49,070 nucleotides of DNA from an uncultured Collinsella sp. (GCA_959018755.1 CAUEMA010000013.1:1-49070); one strand, 5' to 3'; shown: positions 24,069-33,159, counted from the stretch's first letter. Notes: generated by a model from the sequence alone, not told the origin. Numbers and translations: made by a program.

Positions 24069-26336
24069 ATGGCAGATTCCAGCAAAAAGATGCAGATCGT
24101 GTTTGCCTCGGCCGAGTGCGCACCGTTTGTAAAGACCGGTGGCCTGGGCGACGTGGCAGGCTCGCTGCCTGCGGCGCTTGTGCGCGCCGGCGCCGAGGTC
24201 ATCGTGATGGTGCCCAAGTACGCCACCATCAAGGACGAGTACAAGGCGCAAATGGAGCACTTCTCCGACTTTTACGTGAGCCTGGGCTGGCGCAACGAGT
24301 ACTGCGGGCTCGAGAAGCTCGAGCGCGACGGCGTCACCTATATGTTCATCGACAACGAGCGCTATTTTGCGCGCGACTATCCGTACGGCTTCTTTGACGA
24401 CGGCGAGCGCTTTGCGTTCTTCTCCAAGGCCATCACCGAGAGCCTGCAGCACCTGCCGGCAGGTTTTGAGTGCGACATCCTGCACTGCAACGACTGGCAG
24501 ACGGCACTGGCGCCCGTGTTCTTGCGCGAGTTCTACCAAGGCCTGCCGCTGTACGACCGCGTCAAGACCGTGTTCTCGATCCACAACGTGGCGTTCCAGG
24601 GTCAATTTAGCGACACCGTGATGGAGGACATCCTGGGCGTGGCGCACATTCCGGCGGCCGCCTCGCAGCTGCGTTGCGACGCCTGCAGCATCAACTATAT
24701 GCTGGGCGCACTGCGCTATGCCGATGCCATCACCACGGTAAGCCCCACCTATGCCAACGAGATCCAGACGCCCGAGTTTGGCGAGGGCCTGGACGGTGTG
24801 TTGCGCGAGCGCTCCTATGCGCTGCAGGGCATTTTGAACGGCATTGACGTGACGGGCTTTGACCCGGCGACCGACAACCGCATTGCCGCAAACTACACGG
24901 TCGAGGACCGTTCCGGCAAGGCCGTGTGCAAGGCCAAGCTACAGGAAGAGCTGGGGCTCGAGGTTCGCGACGACCGTCCGCTCATGGTGATGGTCACGCG
25001 CCTGACGCGCCAGAAGGGCATGGACCTGGTCATGTACGCGCTCGACCGCATCCTGTCCGGCGGCGTGCAGGTAGCGGTGCTGGGCACCGGCGACCGCGAC
25101 TACGAAGACGGCCTGCGCTACTTCCAGGACAAGTACCCCGGCACCATGGCCGCGCGCATCGAGTTCGATCCGGCGCTGTCGCAGCGAATGTATGCCGCCG
25201 CCGATATGTTCCTGATGCCGTCGAAGTTTGAGCCCTGCGGCCTGTCGCAGATCATCGCCATGCGCTACGGCACCCTGCCCATCGTGCGCGAGACCGGTGG
25301 TCTGAAGGACACGGTGATCCCGTATAACGAGTTTACCGGCGAGGGCACGGGCTTCTCGTTTAGCAACTTTAACGGCGACGAAATGGGCGACGCCGTATTC
25401 CGCGCGGCACGCCTGTTCTGGGACAACCGCGATGCCTGGAACCAGCTGGTCACGCAGGCCATGAGCCAGGACTTTAGCTGGACGCGCTCGGCCGACAAGT
25501 ATCTGGACCTGTACTTCTTTATGCACCCGGAGATCGAGAGGCCGGCGGCAGTTGTCGACGAGTCTGAGGCTGTTGCTGAGCCGGTGGCCGCGGAGGAGCC
25601 CAAGGCCGAGGAGAAGCCGGTTGAGGCTGAGCCCGCAAAGGCCGAGCCTGAGGTGAAGGCTGAGATTGCTCCTGAGGCAGAGGCCGAGGTCAAGCCCGCT
25701 GCAAAACCCGCAGCTAAGAAGACCACGACCCGCAAGACGACCGCTAAGAAGGTTACGACGACAAAGGCGGCGGCAACCAAAACCACCGCCACCAAGACAA
25801 CGACCACGCGCAAGCGCACCACCGCAGCCGCCAAGAAGGCCGCCGAGCCCGAGGCTGCTCCCGAGGTAAAGGCTGAGGTCGCTGAGGCCAAGCCGGCCGC
25901 CAAGGTACCGGCAAAGACCGCTGCTAAGAAGGCGACCATGACCGCCAAGAAGTCAACGGCGGCCAAGAAGACCACGGCAACCAAGTCGACGACCGCGAAG
26001 GCCGCCACGACCAAGGCAGCCGCAAAGCTAGCCGCCAAAGTCGAGGAGACGGGCGCTGAGCCCAAGGCCGAGGCAACCGTCGAGGCAAAGCCGGCCACCA
26101 AGACCACCACGCGCAAGCGCTCTACGACGACGGCCAAAAAGACCACGACAAAGGCCGCAGCTACCAAGGCAGAGGCTAAGCCTGCTGCTGCCAAAGTGGA
26201 GCCCAAGGCCGAGGTAAAGGCCAAGACCGAGCCCGCCAAGGAGACTCCGGTCTCCCCCGCCGCTCCGGCAGAGAAAAAGGCCCCATCCAAGAAGACGTCC
26301 GTCCGCAAGGCAACGGCCACCCGCAAGCGCCACTAG
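24069..26336 (+). CDS. glgA: glycogen synthase with a 265-residue Lys/Ala/Thr-rich tail
   Basis: 755 residues from ATG 24069 (AGGGAG 6 nt upstream). Residues 1-490 are a complete GT5 glycogen synthase: ECAPFVKTGGLGDVAGSLP (ADP-glucose loop), LHCNDWQTAL, FSIHNVAFQG, VTRLTRQKGMDL, and FEPCGLSQIIAMRYGTLPIVRETGGLKDTV. GlgA normally ends here, at about 480. Residues about 490-755 are low complexity: first acidic/Ala (EAVAEPVAAEEPKAEEKP), then alternating AAKK/TTTRKR-like basic blocks and short acidic blocks, ending in TATRKRH. Such a tail resembles bacterial histone-H1-like proteins. It extends chains with ADP-glucose. Last gene of the operon, followed by a terminator. Confidence 0.95.
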   Translation: MADSSKKMQIVFASAECAPFVKTGGLGDVAGSLPAALVRAGAEVIVMVPKYATIKDEYKAQMEHFSDFYVSLGWRNEYCGLEKLERDGVTYMFIDNERYFARDYPYGFFDDGERFAFFSKAITESLQHLPAGFECDILHCNDWQTALAPVFLREFYQGLPLYDRVKTVFSIHNVAFQGQFSDTVMEDILGVAHIPAAASQLRCDACSINYMLGALRYADAITTVSPTYANEIQTPEFGEGLDGVLRERSYALQGILNGIDVTGFDPATDNRIAANYTVEDRSGKAVCKAKLQEELGLEVRDDRPLMVMVTRLTRQKGMDLVMYALDRILSGGVQVAVLGTGDRDYEDGLRYFQDKYPGTMAARIEFDPALSQRMYAAADMFLMPSKFEPCGLSQIIAMRYGTLPIVRETGGLKDTVIPYNEFTGEGTGFSFSNFNGDEMGDAVFRAARLFWDNRDAWNQLVTQAMSQDFSWTRSADKYLDLYFFMHPEIERPAAVVDESEAVAEPVAAEEPKAEEKPVEAEPAKAEPEVKAEIAPEAEAEVKPAAKPAAKKTTTRKTTAKKVTTTKAAATKTTATKTTTTRKRTTAAAKKAAEPEAAPEVKAEVAEAKPAAKVPAKTAAKKATMTAKKSTAAKKTTATKSTTAKAATTKAAAKLAAKVEETGAEPKAEATVEAKPATKTTTRKRSTTTAKKTTTKAAATKAEAKPAAAKVEPKAEVKAKTEPAKETPVSPAAPAEKKAPSKKTSVRKATATRKRH

Positions 26337-26372
26337 CCCACAGACGATCCAAAACCTAATCAAACCCTATAC

Positions 26373-26405
26373 AAGGGGCGCTCCAACCGAGCGCCCCTTC
26401 TCTGT
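26373..26405 (+). terminator. intrinsic terminator of glgBPCDA
   Basis: 11-bp perfect stem AAGGGGCGCTC/GAGCGCCCCTT (26373-26383 with 26389-26399), loop CAACC, followed by CTCTGT. The T-run is poor, but the position 37 nt past glgA fits. Confidence 0.75.
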
Positions 26406-26411
26406 AGGTAG

Positions 26412-26493
26412 TTGGTAAAACGATTTTCTAGGACAACCGTTCGCCGATGGTAAACGGATGTTGTTTATACAGCCTGTGTACAACAGATATACT
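26412..26493 (+). promoter_or_regulatory. promoter region of the GH13-GH77 gene with TGGTAAAAC sites
   Basis: TGGTAAAAC at 26413-26421 and TGGTAAACG at 26448-26456 repeat the half-site seen before glgB. TATACT (26488-26493) with TTTATA (26464-26469), spacer 18, is a plausible -10/-35 pair. The half-sites lie just upstream of the -35. This suggests one regulator for glycogen synthesis and maltodextrin breakdown. Confidence 0.55.
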
Positions 26494-26554
26494 TTCATCC
26501 TGTGCGTAAAGCCCATGGCCAGCAGGCCATGATTCTATTGAACTGGACCGTACT

Positions 26555-29500
26555 ATGAGATTGATACACAACAGCCGTCTGCCGCAGTTTCGTACTCCGT
26601 TTGGCGCTGTGACCACAGGAACTACCCTTTCGCTCTCCGTGATTCTGGAGGATGCCGATCCCGCGCAGGCAACACTTACACTGCGCACCTGGGTCGATAA
26701 GATCGGCGAGTCTCTGTATCCCATGACGCACGAGAGCGACGGCATATTTAGCGTAGAGCTCAAGTGCACTGAACCATGTCTTATCTGGTACAGCTTTATC
26801 TGCAATATCGAAGGCCAGCCTGAGGTCCGCTTGGGCGCACCGCAGGGACGCACCGGCGGCGAAGGCGTAACCTACGACTACGCCGAGGTGCCGTCCTTCC
26901 AGATTACCGTCTACAAGCACCGCGCGAACCGCCCCACCTGGTACGAGCGCGGCATGGTGTACCAGATCTTCCCCGACCGCTACGCCCGCGACGAGCACTG
27001 GCGCGAGCGCACGCTGGCCGAGGTCGAAAAACCGCGTAAGGGCATTCAGCGCCGCATGGTCGAGGACTGGAACGAGCCACCTGTGTACGAGCGCGCCGAA
27101 GACGGCTCCATCAAGACCTGGGACTTTTACGGCGGATCGCTCAAGGGTATCCAGGAAGACCTGCCTCGCATCGCCGAGCTGGGCTTTACAGCCATCTACC
27201 TCAACCCCATTTTTGAAGCCGCGAGCAACCACCGCTACGACACCGCCGATTACACCAAGATCGATCCGATTCTGGGCACCGAGCAGGACTTTACCGAGCT
27301 GTGCGAGGCGGCCGAGAAGCTCGGCATTTCCATCATTCTGGACGGTGTGTTCAACCACACGGGCGACGATTCGATCTACTTCAACCGCTACGGCAACTAC
27401 CCCGGCGTGGGCGCGTGGCAGAGCGAGGATTCGCCGTGGCACGATGCGTTTTATTTCCACGAGGACGGCTCGTACGACTGTTGGTGGGGCGTGGGCAATA
27501 TGCCCGCCATCAATGAGAGCTCCGAACTGGTACGCGAGCGGCTCCTGGGCAAAGACGGCGTCATTCGTAAATGGCTGCGCGCCGGCGCTCACGGCTGGCG
27601 CCTGGATGTGGCCGACGAGCTTTCCGATGACTTCCTGACCGAGATCAAAAAGGCCGTGCTCGCCGAGAAGCCCGACGCACTGCTGCTCGGCGAGGTCTGG
27701 GAAGACGCCTCCAACAAGATCAGCTACGGCCATCTGCGTCGCTACCTGCAGGGCTCCGAGCTGGACTCTGCTATGGATTACCCCTTCCGCGACATGGTCA
27801 TCGGCTTTTTGATGGGCTACAAAAACGCCTACCAAGCTGCCGAGGATATCGAGACCCTGCGCGAGAACTACCCGCGCGAGGCATTATCCTGCGCGCTCAA
27901 TCTGCTGTCGAGCCACGACCGCCCGCGCATTATCTCGGTGCTCGGCGGTGGCCCCGACGAATCGCAGCTGCCCGAGAGCGAGCGCAGCAAATGGCGCCTG
28001 GACGAGAACTCCATGGGCCTGGCCAAGAGCCGCTTTTGGCTGGCGACGCTCATGCAGATGACGTTCCCGGGCGTTCCCTCAATCTATTACGGTGACGAGT
28101 ACGGCCTGGAGGGCCTCACCGATCCGGGCAACCGCCGCACCATGCCGACCAAGGAAAACCTACACGACTTCGATACGTTCGCAATCGTCAAGAACGCATC
28201 TGCTGTGCGCCGCGCGCTGCCGTTTATGATCGACGGTGAAATCAAGGCCTTCGCACTCAATGACGAGGTGCTAGCCTACAACCGTACCGGTAAAGACGGC
28301 GAGTCCGCAACCGTCATCATCAACCGCAGCCTGCGCAATTCGCATCGTGTGACGATTCCGGCGCTCGGCGAATGCGCGAGCGATGTTATTAGCGGTCACG
28401 AGTGCGAGATCCACAACGGCACGGTCACGCTCGATCTTTATCCGCTGGGTTCTTCGATCATCTATCACCACGCCGAGCAGCGCCTGCAGGAGCCGCTCGA
28501 TCACGGTGCGGGTGTTGTGTGCCATATCACATCGGTGCCGAGTGACGACGGCAAGCCCGGTACGATCGGCGCGCCCACGCGTCGCTTTATCGACCATCTG
28601 GCCGCCATGGGCATGCGCTACTGGCAGGTTCTCCCCGTCAACCCCACGGACTTCTTCCGCTCCCCTTACGCCGGTCCTTCGGCCTTTGCAGGCAATATCG
28701 ACCTGCTGCCCGAAAGCCACGAGGAGCTGGCCGCCGACTTTGAGACCTGGAAGGCCCGCGGAGGCGAGGATGCCGATCCGCTATACACAGCGTTTAAGCA
28801 TCGCAATGCCGATTGGCTCGAGAAATACTGCGTCTACATGGCCGTTAAGAAGTACTTTGAGGACGAGTCGCGCCACGATTGGCCGGCAGATGTCGCGCGC
28901 TACAACGAGCATCTGATCGACGACAAGCGCTTCCACAACGAGGCCGAGCTTCAGGCGTACATGCAGTACCGCTTTGACTTGGCTTGGTGCGAGCTCATGA
29001 ACTATGCGCACAAGAAGGGCATCGAGGTTATCGGCGATATTCCTATGTACGTGTCGGACGATTCGGCAGACGCGTGGAGCGAACCCGAGAACTTCTGGCT
29101 GTCCGATACCGGCAAGGCGATTGAGATTTCCGGTGCGCCGCCCGACAACTTTGCGCCCGAGGGCCAGGTGTGGGGCAACCCGACGTTCCGCTGGGACCAC
29201 ATGAAGCAGAACGGCTATAGCTGGTGGATGGATCGCCTGCGCCGCGCGTTCTCGCTCTACGACCGCGTGCGCCTGGATCACTTCTTGGGCTTCCACAGCT
29301 ATTTCAGCATTCCCGCGGGCAAGGCATGCGCCGAAGGTCGCTGGTTGGCGGGACCGGGCAAGGACCTGTTCCAGACCGCTTATGACGAGCTGGGTCCGCT
29401 CAACTTTATCGCTGAGGACTTGGGCTATCTGACGCCCGGTGTTCGCGCCATGGCATCGACCTGCGGTTTCCCCGGCATGGACGTGCTGGAGTTTAGCGAC

Positions 29501-29851
29501 TACGACGTTCGTTGCGGTGTGCATCCTACACCCGGCAAGATTCTGTACACCTCGACGCACGACACGTCGACGCTCGCCGGCTGGTGTACGCGTTCCTTTG
29601 CGGGCGGCGATGAACCGAGCGGTGTTGAGGTGGCGGCCAAGCTGATGAGCGACGCGCTGGCAAGCGACGCTCCCCTGGTGATGATGCCGCTGCAGGATGT
29701 CCTGGGGCTTGGCGACGACGCGCGCATGAACGTTCCGGGCGTGGCCACGGGCAACTGGACCTGGCAGGCTGACGAGGCGGACATTGCAGCCGCCGAGAAC
29801 AAAACCGCACAGCTCCTGCGCAACAACCATAGATTCTGGGGCAAAGCGTGA
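26555..29851 (+). CDS. fusion of GH13 maltodextrin hydrolase and GH77 4-alpha-glucanotransferase
   Basis: 1098 residues. The N-terminal half is a neopullulanase/maltodextrin-glucosidase-like GH13 enzyme: beta domain (about 1-130), VYQIFPDRYARDE, LDGVFNHTGDDS (about 262), GWRLDVADEL (nucleophile Asp about 349), LLGEVWEDAS (Glu about 377), LLSSHDRPR (about 452). From about 640 a full GH77 MalQ domain follows: VVCHITSVPSDDG, RYWQVLPVNPT, VRLDHFLGFHS (nucleophile Asp about 906), FIAEDLGYLTPGV (acid/base Glu about 952), STHDTSTLAGW (about 1000). All catalytic residues of both parts seem present. No signal peptide, so it acts in the cytosol on maltodextrins or phosphorylase limit chains. Usually these are two genes. 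The frame is continuous, so this is a real fusion unless misassembled. Confidence 0.9.
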   Translation: MRLIHNSRLPQFRTPFGAVTTGTTLSLSVILEDADPAQATLTLRTWVDKIGESLYPMTHESDGIFSVELKCTEPCLIWYSFICNIEGQPEVRLGAPQGRTGGEGVTYDYAEVPSFQITVYKHRANRPTWYERGMVYQIFPDRYARDEHWRERTLAEVEKPRKGIQRRMVEDWNEPPVYERAEDGSIKTWDFYGGSLKGIQEDLPRIAELGFTAIYLNPIFEAASNHRYDTADYTKIDPILGTEQDFTELCEAAEKLGISIILDGVFNHTGDDSIYFNRYGNYPGVGAWQSEDSPWHDAFYFHEDGSYDCWWGVGNMPAINESSELVRERLLGKDGVIRKWLRAGAHGWRLDVADELSDDFLTEIKKAVLAEKPDALLLGEVWEDASNKISYGHLRRYLQGSELDSAMDYPFRDMVIGFLMGYKNAYQAAEDIETLRENYPREALSCALNLLSSHDRPRIISVLGGGPDESQLPESERSKWRLDENSMGLAKSRFWLATLMQMTFPGVPSIYYGDEYGLEGLTDPGNRRTMPTKENLHDFDTFAIVKNASAVRRALPFMIDGEIKAFALNDEVLAYNRTGKDGESATVIINRSLRNSHRVTIPALGECASDVISGHECEIHNGTVTLDLYPLGSSIIYHHAEQRLQEPLDHGAGVVCHITSVPSDDGKPGTIGAPTRRFIDHLAAMGMRYWQVLPVNPTDFFRSPYAGPSAFAGNIDLLPESHEELAADFETWKARGGEDADPLYTAFKHRNADWLEKYCVYMAVKKYFEDESRHDWPADVARYNEHLIDDKRFHNEAELQAYMQYRFDLAWCELMNYAHKKGIEVIGDIPMYVSDDSADAWSEPENFWLSDTGKAIEISGAPPDNFAPEGQVWGNPTFRWDHMKQNGYSWWMDRLRRAFSLYDRVRLDHFLGFHSYFSIPAGKACAEGRWLAGPGKDLFQTAYDELGPLNFIAEDLGYLTPGVRAMASTCGFPGMDVLEFSDYDVRCGVHPTPGKILYTSTHDTSTLAGWCTRSFAGGDEPSGVEVAAKLMSDALASDAPLVMMPLQDVLGLGDDARMNVPGVATGNWTWQADEADIAAAENKTAQLLRNNHRFWGKA

Positions 29852-29890
29852 TAAAACCCACGATATAGGGTACAGTTACAGACGTTTGAA

Positions 29891-29921
29891 TTTTTGCGGG
29901 CAGAGTAATCTGCCCGCTTTG
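29891..29921 (+). terminator. terminator-like hairpin before the fmdB-like gene
   Basis: 9-bp stem GCGGGCAGA/TCTGCCCGC (29896-29904 with 29909-29917), loop GTAA, then TTTGTG; TTTTT also precedes it. It ends 22 nt before the next ATG and may terminate the fusion gene or act as an attenuator. Confidence 0.65.
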
Positions 29922-29939
29922 TGCTGAAAAGGAAGTATT

Positions 29940-30176
29940 ATGGCGCGCTACGATTACAAGTGCTCGAGCTGCGGCAACGTGTTTGAGGTTGAGCATCCCA
30001 TGTCCGAGACCCCCGAGGTCGTGTGCCCGAGCTGCGGTGCTCCGGCATCCAAGACGTTCTCGGCCAGCGGCATCAAGTTTGAGGGCAGCGGCTTCTACAA
30101 CACCGACCAGCGAAGCGGTGGTTCCAGCACCAACGCCACCAGCGGCTGCTGCGCCAACTGCCCACATAACCACTAG
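29940..30176 (+). CDS. FmdB-family zinc-ribbon protein
   Basis: 78 residues. It begins with MARYDYKCSSCGNVFEVEH, followed by CPSCGAPASKTFSASGIKFEGSGFY, the standard FmdB-type CxxC...CxxC zinc ribbon with the (K)GSGFY-like ending. A Gly/Ser/Asn linker leads to a second Cys/His cluster (GCCANCPHNH). AAAAGGAAG lies before the ATG. Function of the family is unsettled; it is often called a regulatory protein without direct proof. The gene appears to stand alone. Confidence 0.85.
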   Translation: MARYDYKCSSCGNVFEVEHPMSETPEVVCPSCGAPASKTFSASGIKFEGSGFYNTDQRSGGSSTNATSGCCANCPHNH

Positions 30177-30210
30177 AGACAAGCGGTCCTGCCACCCAGG
30201 TTTCGTTATG

Positions 30211-30277
30211 AGTTGCGGTGAAATAGTTCCTGAATCAGCCCATCTAACGGCCAAACAGGAACTATTTCACCGCAACT
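30211..30277. repeat. palindromic element B
   Basis: Perfect 22-nt inverted arms beginning AGTTGCGGTGAAATAGTTCC (30211-30232) and complementary at 30256-30277; centre 23 nt. The outer 15 nt are identical to those of element C, 275 nt further on. Confidence 0.85.
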
Positions 30278-30333
30278 TTTCTTTAGATCGGATTTCGGGC
30301 TGATGCTAAGTTTGTAACATTTCAAAACTCTGC

Positions 30334-30465
30334 CGGATTACGGGGCTGAATTGACAACCTCTATCCATTCCGGTAATTTGCAAATTTCAACAAGCCATCT
30401 ACCTGCGGTTTTATCTAAGCCATTTTTGCTATGGTCGGGCATCACCAATCTAGCCCCGTAATCCG
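30334..30465. repeat. MITE-like element D with 14-20 nt terminal inverted repeats
   Basis: CGGATTACGGGGCT (30334-30347) is perfectly complementary to 30452-30465. Inwards the arms read GAATTG and AGATTG, giving 18 of 20 matches. The interior of about 104 nt is AT-rich and holds AATTTGCAAATT but no ORF. Size and structure match a miniature inverted-repeat element. It sits between elements B and C. I see no unmistakable target-site duplication. Confidence 0.65.
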
Positions 30466-30551
30466 CCCTACTTTTGATAACAGCAAGTATGAGTCGGGCT
30501 ATTTTTCCCACTCTTTACCGCTTTTGCGATCTCCACTCGCACGACCTTCTG

Positions 30552-30618
30552 AGTTGCGGTGAAATAAGGACTATTTGGCGGCTAGAAGCCGCTATTCAAT
30601 CCCTATTTCACCGCAACT
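30552..30618. repeat. palindromic element C, sister of element B
   Basis: Arms AGTTGCGGTGAAATA (30552-30566) and complement (30604-30618), identical to the outer 15 nt of B. The inside differs and holds its own hairpin GCGGCT/AGCCGC around 30578-30592. It ends 7 nt before the rsmB stop. Between fmdB and rsmB (30177-30624) nothing but elements B, D and C can be seen. Confidence 0.82.
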
Positions 30619-30624
30619 TAGTAG

Positions 30625-32025
30625 TTACTTGTGGACCAGGCGGGCGCAGAAGTGACCGTCGTAGGAGTCGGCGTTTACGGGGACACTTTGGAAGAGGCCT
30701 CGAGGGTTTTGGCGGAGAGTGACGAGGCTCTTGGCGTGGTCGTACTCGGGGAGCTGCAGAATCTGGGCTTCGGAGAGCGGTGCCACGATAAAGCCGGCGC
30801 CCTCGGAAGAGGCCAGGAAGGCATCCACGACCTGCGTGTTCTCTTCATCAAAAACCGAGCAGGTGGCATAGATAAGCTCACCGTCGGCAGCAACGCGCGC
30901 GGCTGCTTCCTTGAGCATCGTCAGCTGTAGCTTGGGCAGCTCAGTCGTAACGTCGTTTTCGGTCAGACGCCACGGTATCTCGGGATGACGGCGCATGGTG
31001 CCGGTGCCAGAGCACGGCGCATCGATAAACACCGTGTCGAACAGGGCAGGCTCGCCAAGCATGGCATCAAACGACGTAAGCACCTCATTGAGCTCGCAGG
31101 CATCGCCCGACACCGTACGCACACCCGTAATACCCGCCTTATGCAGGCGCGCGAGATTCTGATCGCACTTGCGATCGTGTAGATCGAGCGCCGTATGCTG
31201 ACGCTCGTACCCGGCACGCTTGGCCTGGCACATCATCACATAGGTCTTGGTGCCGCGGCCGGCACCAATCTCCAGGCAACGACCGGGACGTGTCGCGGCA
31301 GTAGCGATAAGCTGAGCGTTGAGATCCGAAGCCACGGCCGCAGCACGCTCAAACACGCCCGATGCAACCGTGACCTGGGCATCGACAGGAGCATGGCAGC
31401 CCGGGAAGACAGGCGCAACGAGCTGCGAGATATACGGGTCGGCCATGGTCGCAAACGCATTCTCGTGCAGTGCAAGCGGCGCGGGGGCCAGATTACCGGC
31501 AAAGTTGAGCGCGCCCTCGGGCGTATCGAACGAGGCCATAATACGAGCGCACAGCCAACGAGGAAGACCCATCAAACGCGAAAGGCGAACCAAACGGCGC
31601 TCGGACTCATCCACGTCAGATGCCGTGGCAAAATCCTCCACGTTGTCCGCAACCTTGTGCAGCACCGCGTTAGCCAGGCCCGCGGCAGACTTAGCACCGC
31701 TGCGCACCAGCTCAACACCCTGGCTCACGGCAACGCGGCCCGGCGTATGCAGATAGAGCATCTCGAAGGCCGAGATGCGAAGCGCCATGCGAACGCGCGG
31801 CGCGACCTTTTTGGGCTTATCCAAAAACTGATCGAGCAACTCATCCAAAATGCCCTGTGTGGCGGCAACACCGAGTGCCAAACGAGCGGCAAAAGCAGAA
31901 TCGCGCTGGTCAATGGCCTTGGCGGAAGCACGGGAAGACAACACGTCGCGTGCGTACATACCGCGGCGATCGGCCTCCATCAACACATCGAGCGCAAGCT
32001 TGCGCGCGGGAGATAACTTGCTCAT
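30625..32025 (-). CDS. rsmB: 16S rRNA (cytosine-967-C5)-methyltransferase
   Basis: 466 residues. An N-terminal NusB-like RNA-binding domain (about 5-140; SAFAARLALGVAATQGILDELL, PRVRMALRISAFEMLYL) is fused to a Rossmann methyltransferase: CLEIGAGRGTKTYVM (SAM site), FDTVFIDAPCSGTGTMRRHPE (Pro-Cys catalytic motif) and LIYATCSVFDEENTQVV (second catalytic Cys). It methylates C967 of 16S rRNA. Last gene of the gltX-priA-def-fmt-rsmB direction. Its ATG overlaps the fmt stop (ATGA), so it is translationally coupled. Confidence 0.94.
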   Translation of the reverse strand: MSKLSPARKLALDVLMEADRRGMYARDVLSSRASAKAIDQRDSAFAARLALGVAATQGILDELLDQFLDKPKKVAPRVRMALRISAFEMLYLHTPGRVAVSQGVELVRSGAKSAAGLANAVLHKVADNVEDFATASDVDESERRLVRLSRLMGLPRWLCARIMASFDTPEGALNFAGNLAPAPLALHENAFATMADPYISQLVAPVFPGCHAPVDAQVTVASGVFERAAAVASDLNAQLIATAATRPGRCLEIGAGRGTKTYVMMCQAKRAGYERQHTALDLHDRKCDQNLARLHKAGITGVRTVSGDACELNEVLTSFDAMLGEPALFDTVFIDAPCSGTGTMRRHPEIPWRLTENDVTTELPKLQLTMLKEAAARVAADGELIYATCSVFDEENTQVVDAFLASSEGAGFIVAPLSEAQILQLPEYDHAKSLVTLRQNPRGLFQSVPVNADSYDGHFCARLVHK

Positions 32026-32942
32026 GACAGTACACCCCAGCTAAGTTCGACACCCTGCAGGCCGGCAGCCCAGGCAGAAGCAGCCATAGCACGCTTGCCG
32101 TCGGGCTTAACCTCGAGCAGCTCAACGGCACCGTCGGAAAGACCCAGATAAACGCGCTTGGTCTTAAGAAGCACCTGGCCCTCGCCAAGCGACACATCGG
32201 CCGGCGCAGCATCGAGTACGCGCACCGTCTTACCGGCGATCACGCAGCGAGCAGGGGCGGTATCGGACGAAGCAAGCACATGACGCACGCAATCGAGCGC
32301 CGTCATCTGCGGATCCAGACGCATCTCCTGCTTGGAAATCTTGGCTGCATGGGTAACAAGCGACTCATCCTGCTCAGTCCAAACGGCAGTGCCGTCGGCA
32401 AGCGAAGGAAGCGTATCGGCCAGTAACTTGCCACCAAGCTCGCCAAGCTCCATCATGAGTGCCTCAGCATGTTTGCCGGCAACCGAAGTGGAAGCCTGGG
32501 CACAATAAGCGCCCGTATCCACGCCATGTCCAATGCGCATAATGGAAACGCCAGCAACCTCATCACCAGCAAGAATGGCACGCTGAATAGGAGCAGCACC
32601 ACGCCAACGAGGCAGCAAGGACGCATGAACATTCACAATACCGAGCGGTGCCATATGCAGCACCTCATCAGGCAAAATGCAGCCGTACGCTGCCACGCAG
32701 AAAATATCAGCCTGCGCAGCCTTGAGCGCCTCAACAACCTCAGGCGTCATACGATTAGCCTCAACAACCGGCAGGCCAAGCTCAAGCGCCTTGGCCTTAA
32801 CAGGAGACGGCTCAAGCTTCTTGCCACGCCCACGAACAGCATCGGGACGAGTAATAACAAGCGCAATCTCGTTCCCAGCCGCAACAAGCGAAGTCAGCGA
32901 AGGCACTGCAAAATCGGGCGTACCCATAAACACAATACGCAT
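32022..32942 (-). CDS. fmt: methionyl-tRNA formyltransferase
   Basis: 306 residues, normal length. MRIVFMGTPDFAVPSL at the start, then VNVHASLLPRWRGAAPIQRAIL, which holds the formyl-folate site and SLLPxxRGxxPI signature, and SIMRIGHGVDTG (the family usually has MxxGLDTG). The C-terminal OB-like tRNA-binding domain follows from about 205. It formylates Met-tRNA(fMet) for initiation, and Def removes the formyl group later. A GAGGAG site precedes the ATG. The 330-nt gap to def holds palindrome E. Confidence 0.95.
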   Translation of the reverse strand: MRIVFMGTPDFAVPSLTSLVAAGNEIALVITRPDAVRGRGKKLEPSPVKAKALELGLPVVEANRMTPEVVEALKAAQADIFCVAAYGCILPDEVLHMAPLGIVNVHASLLPRWRGAAPIQRAILAGDEVAGVSIMRIGHGVDTGAYCAQASTSVAGKHAEALMMELGELGGKLLADTLPSLADGTAVWTEQDESLVTHAAKISKQEMRLDPQMTALDCVRHVLASSDTAPARCVIAGKTVRVLDAAPADVSLGEGQVLLKTKRVYLGLSDGAVELLEVKPDGKRAMAASAWAAGLQGVELSWGVLS

Positions 32943-33159
32943 AAAAGTTAGTCTCCTCTCAACAACGAGCCGAGACGGCTACAAAAAAGCGTTCCAGGTC
33001 GCAAGCGCACCCAGCCGCAATAACAATTCAACAGAAACAAATATACCCAAAAACAAAGAAAGAGCCGCATAAAAGCAGCTCTTCCAACAAAGCAATTATC
33101 AGCGAAGACGCCCCTCCCTGACCCAACGGCACCCGGGCGAAACGAAGAGCGACAACGTA

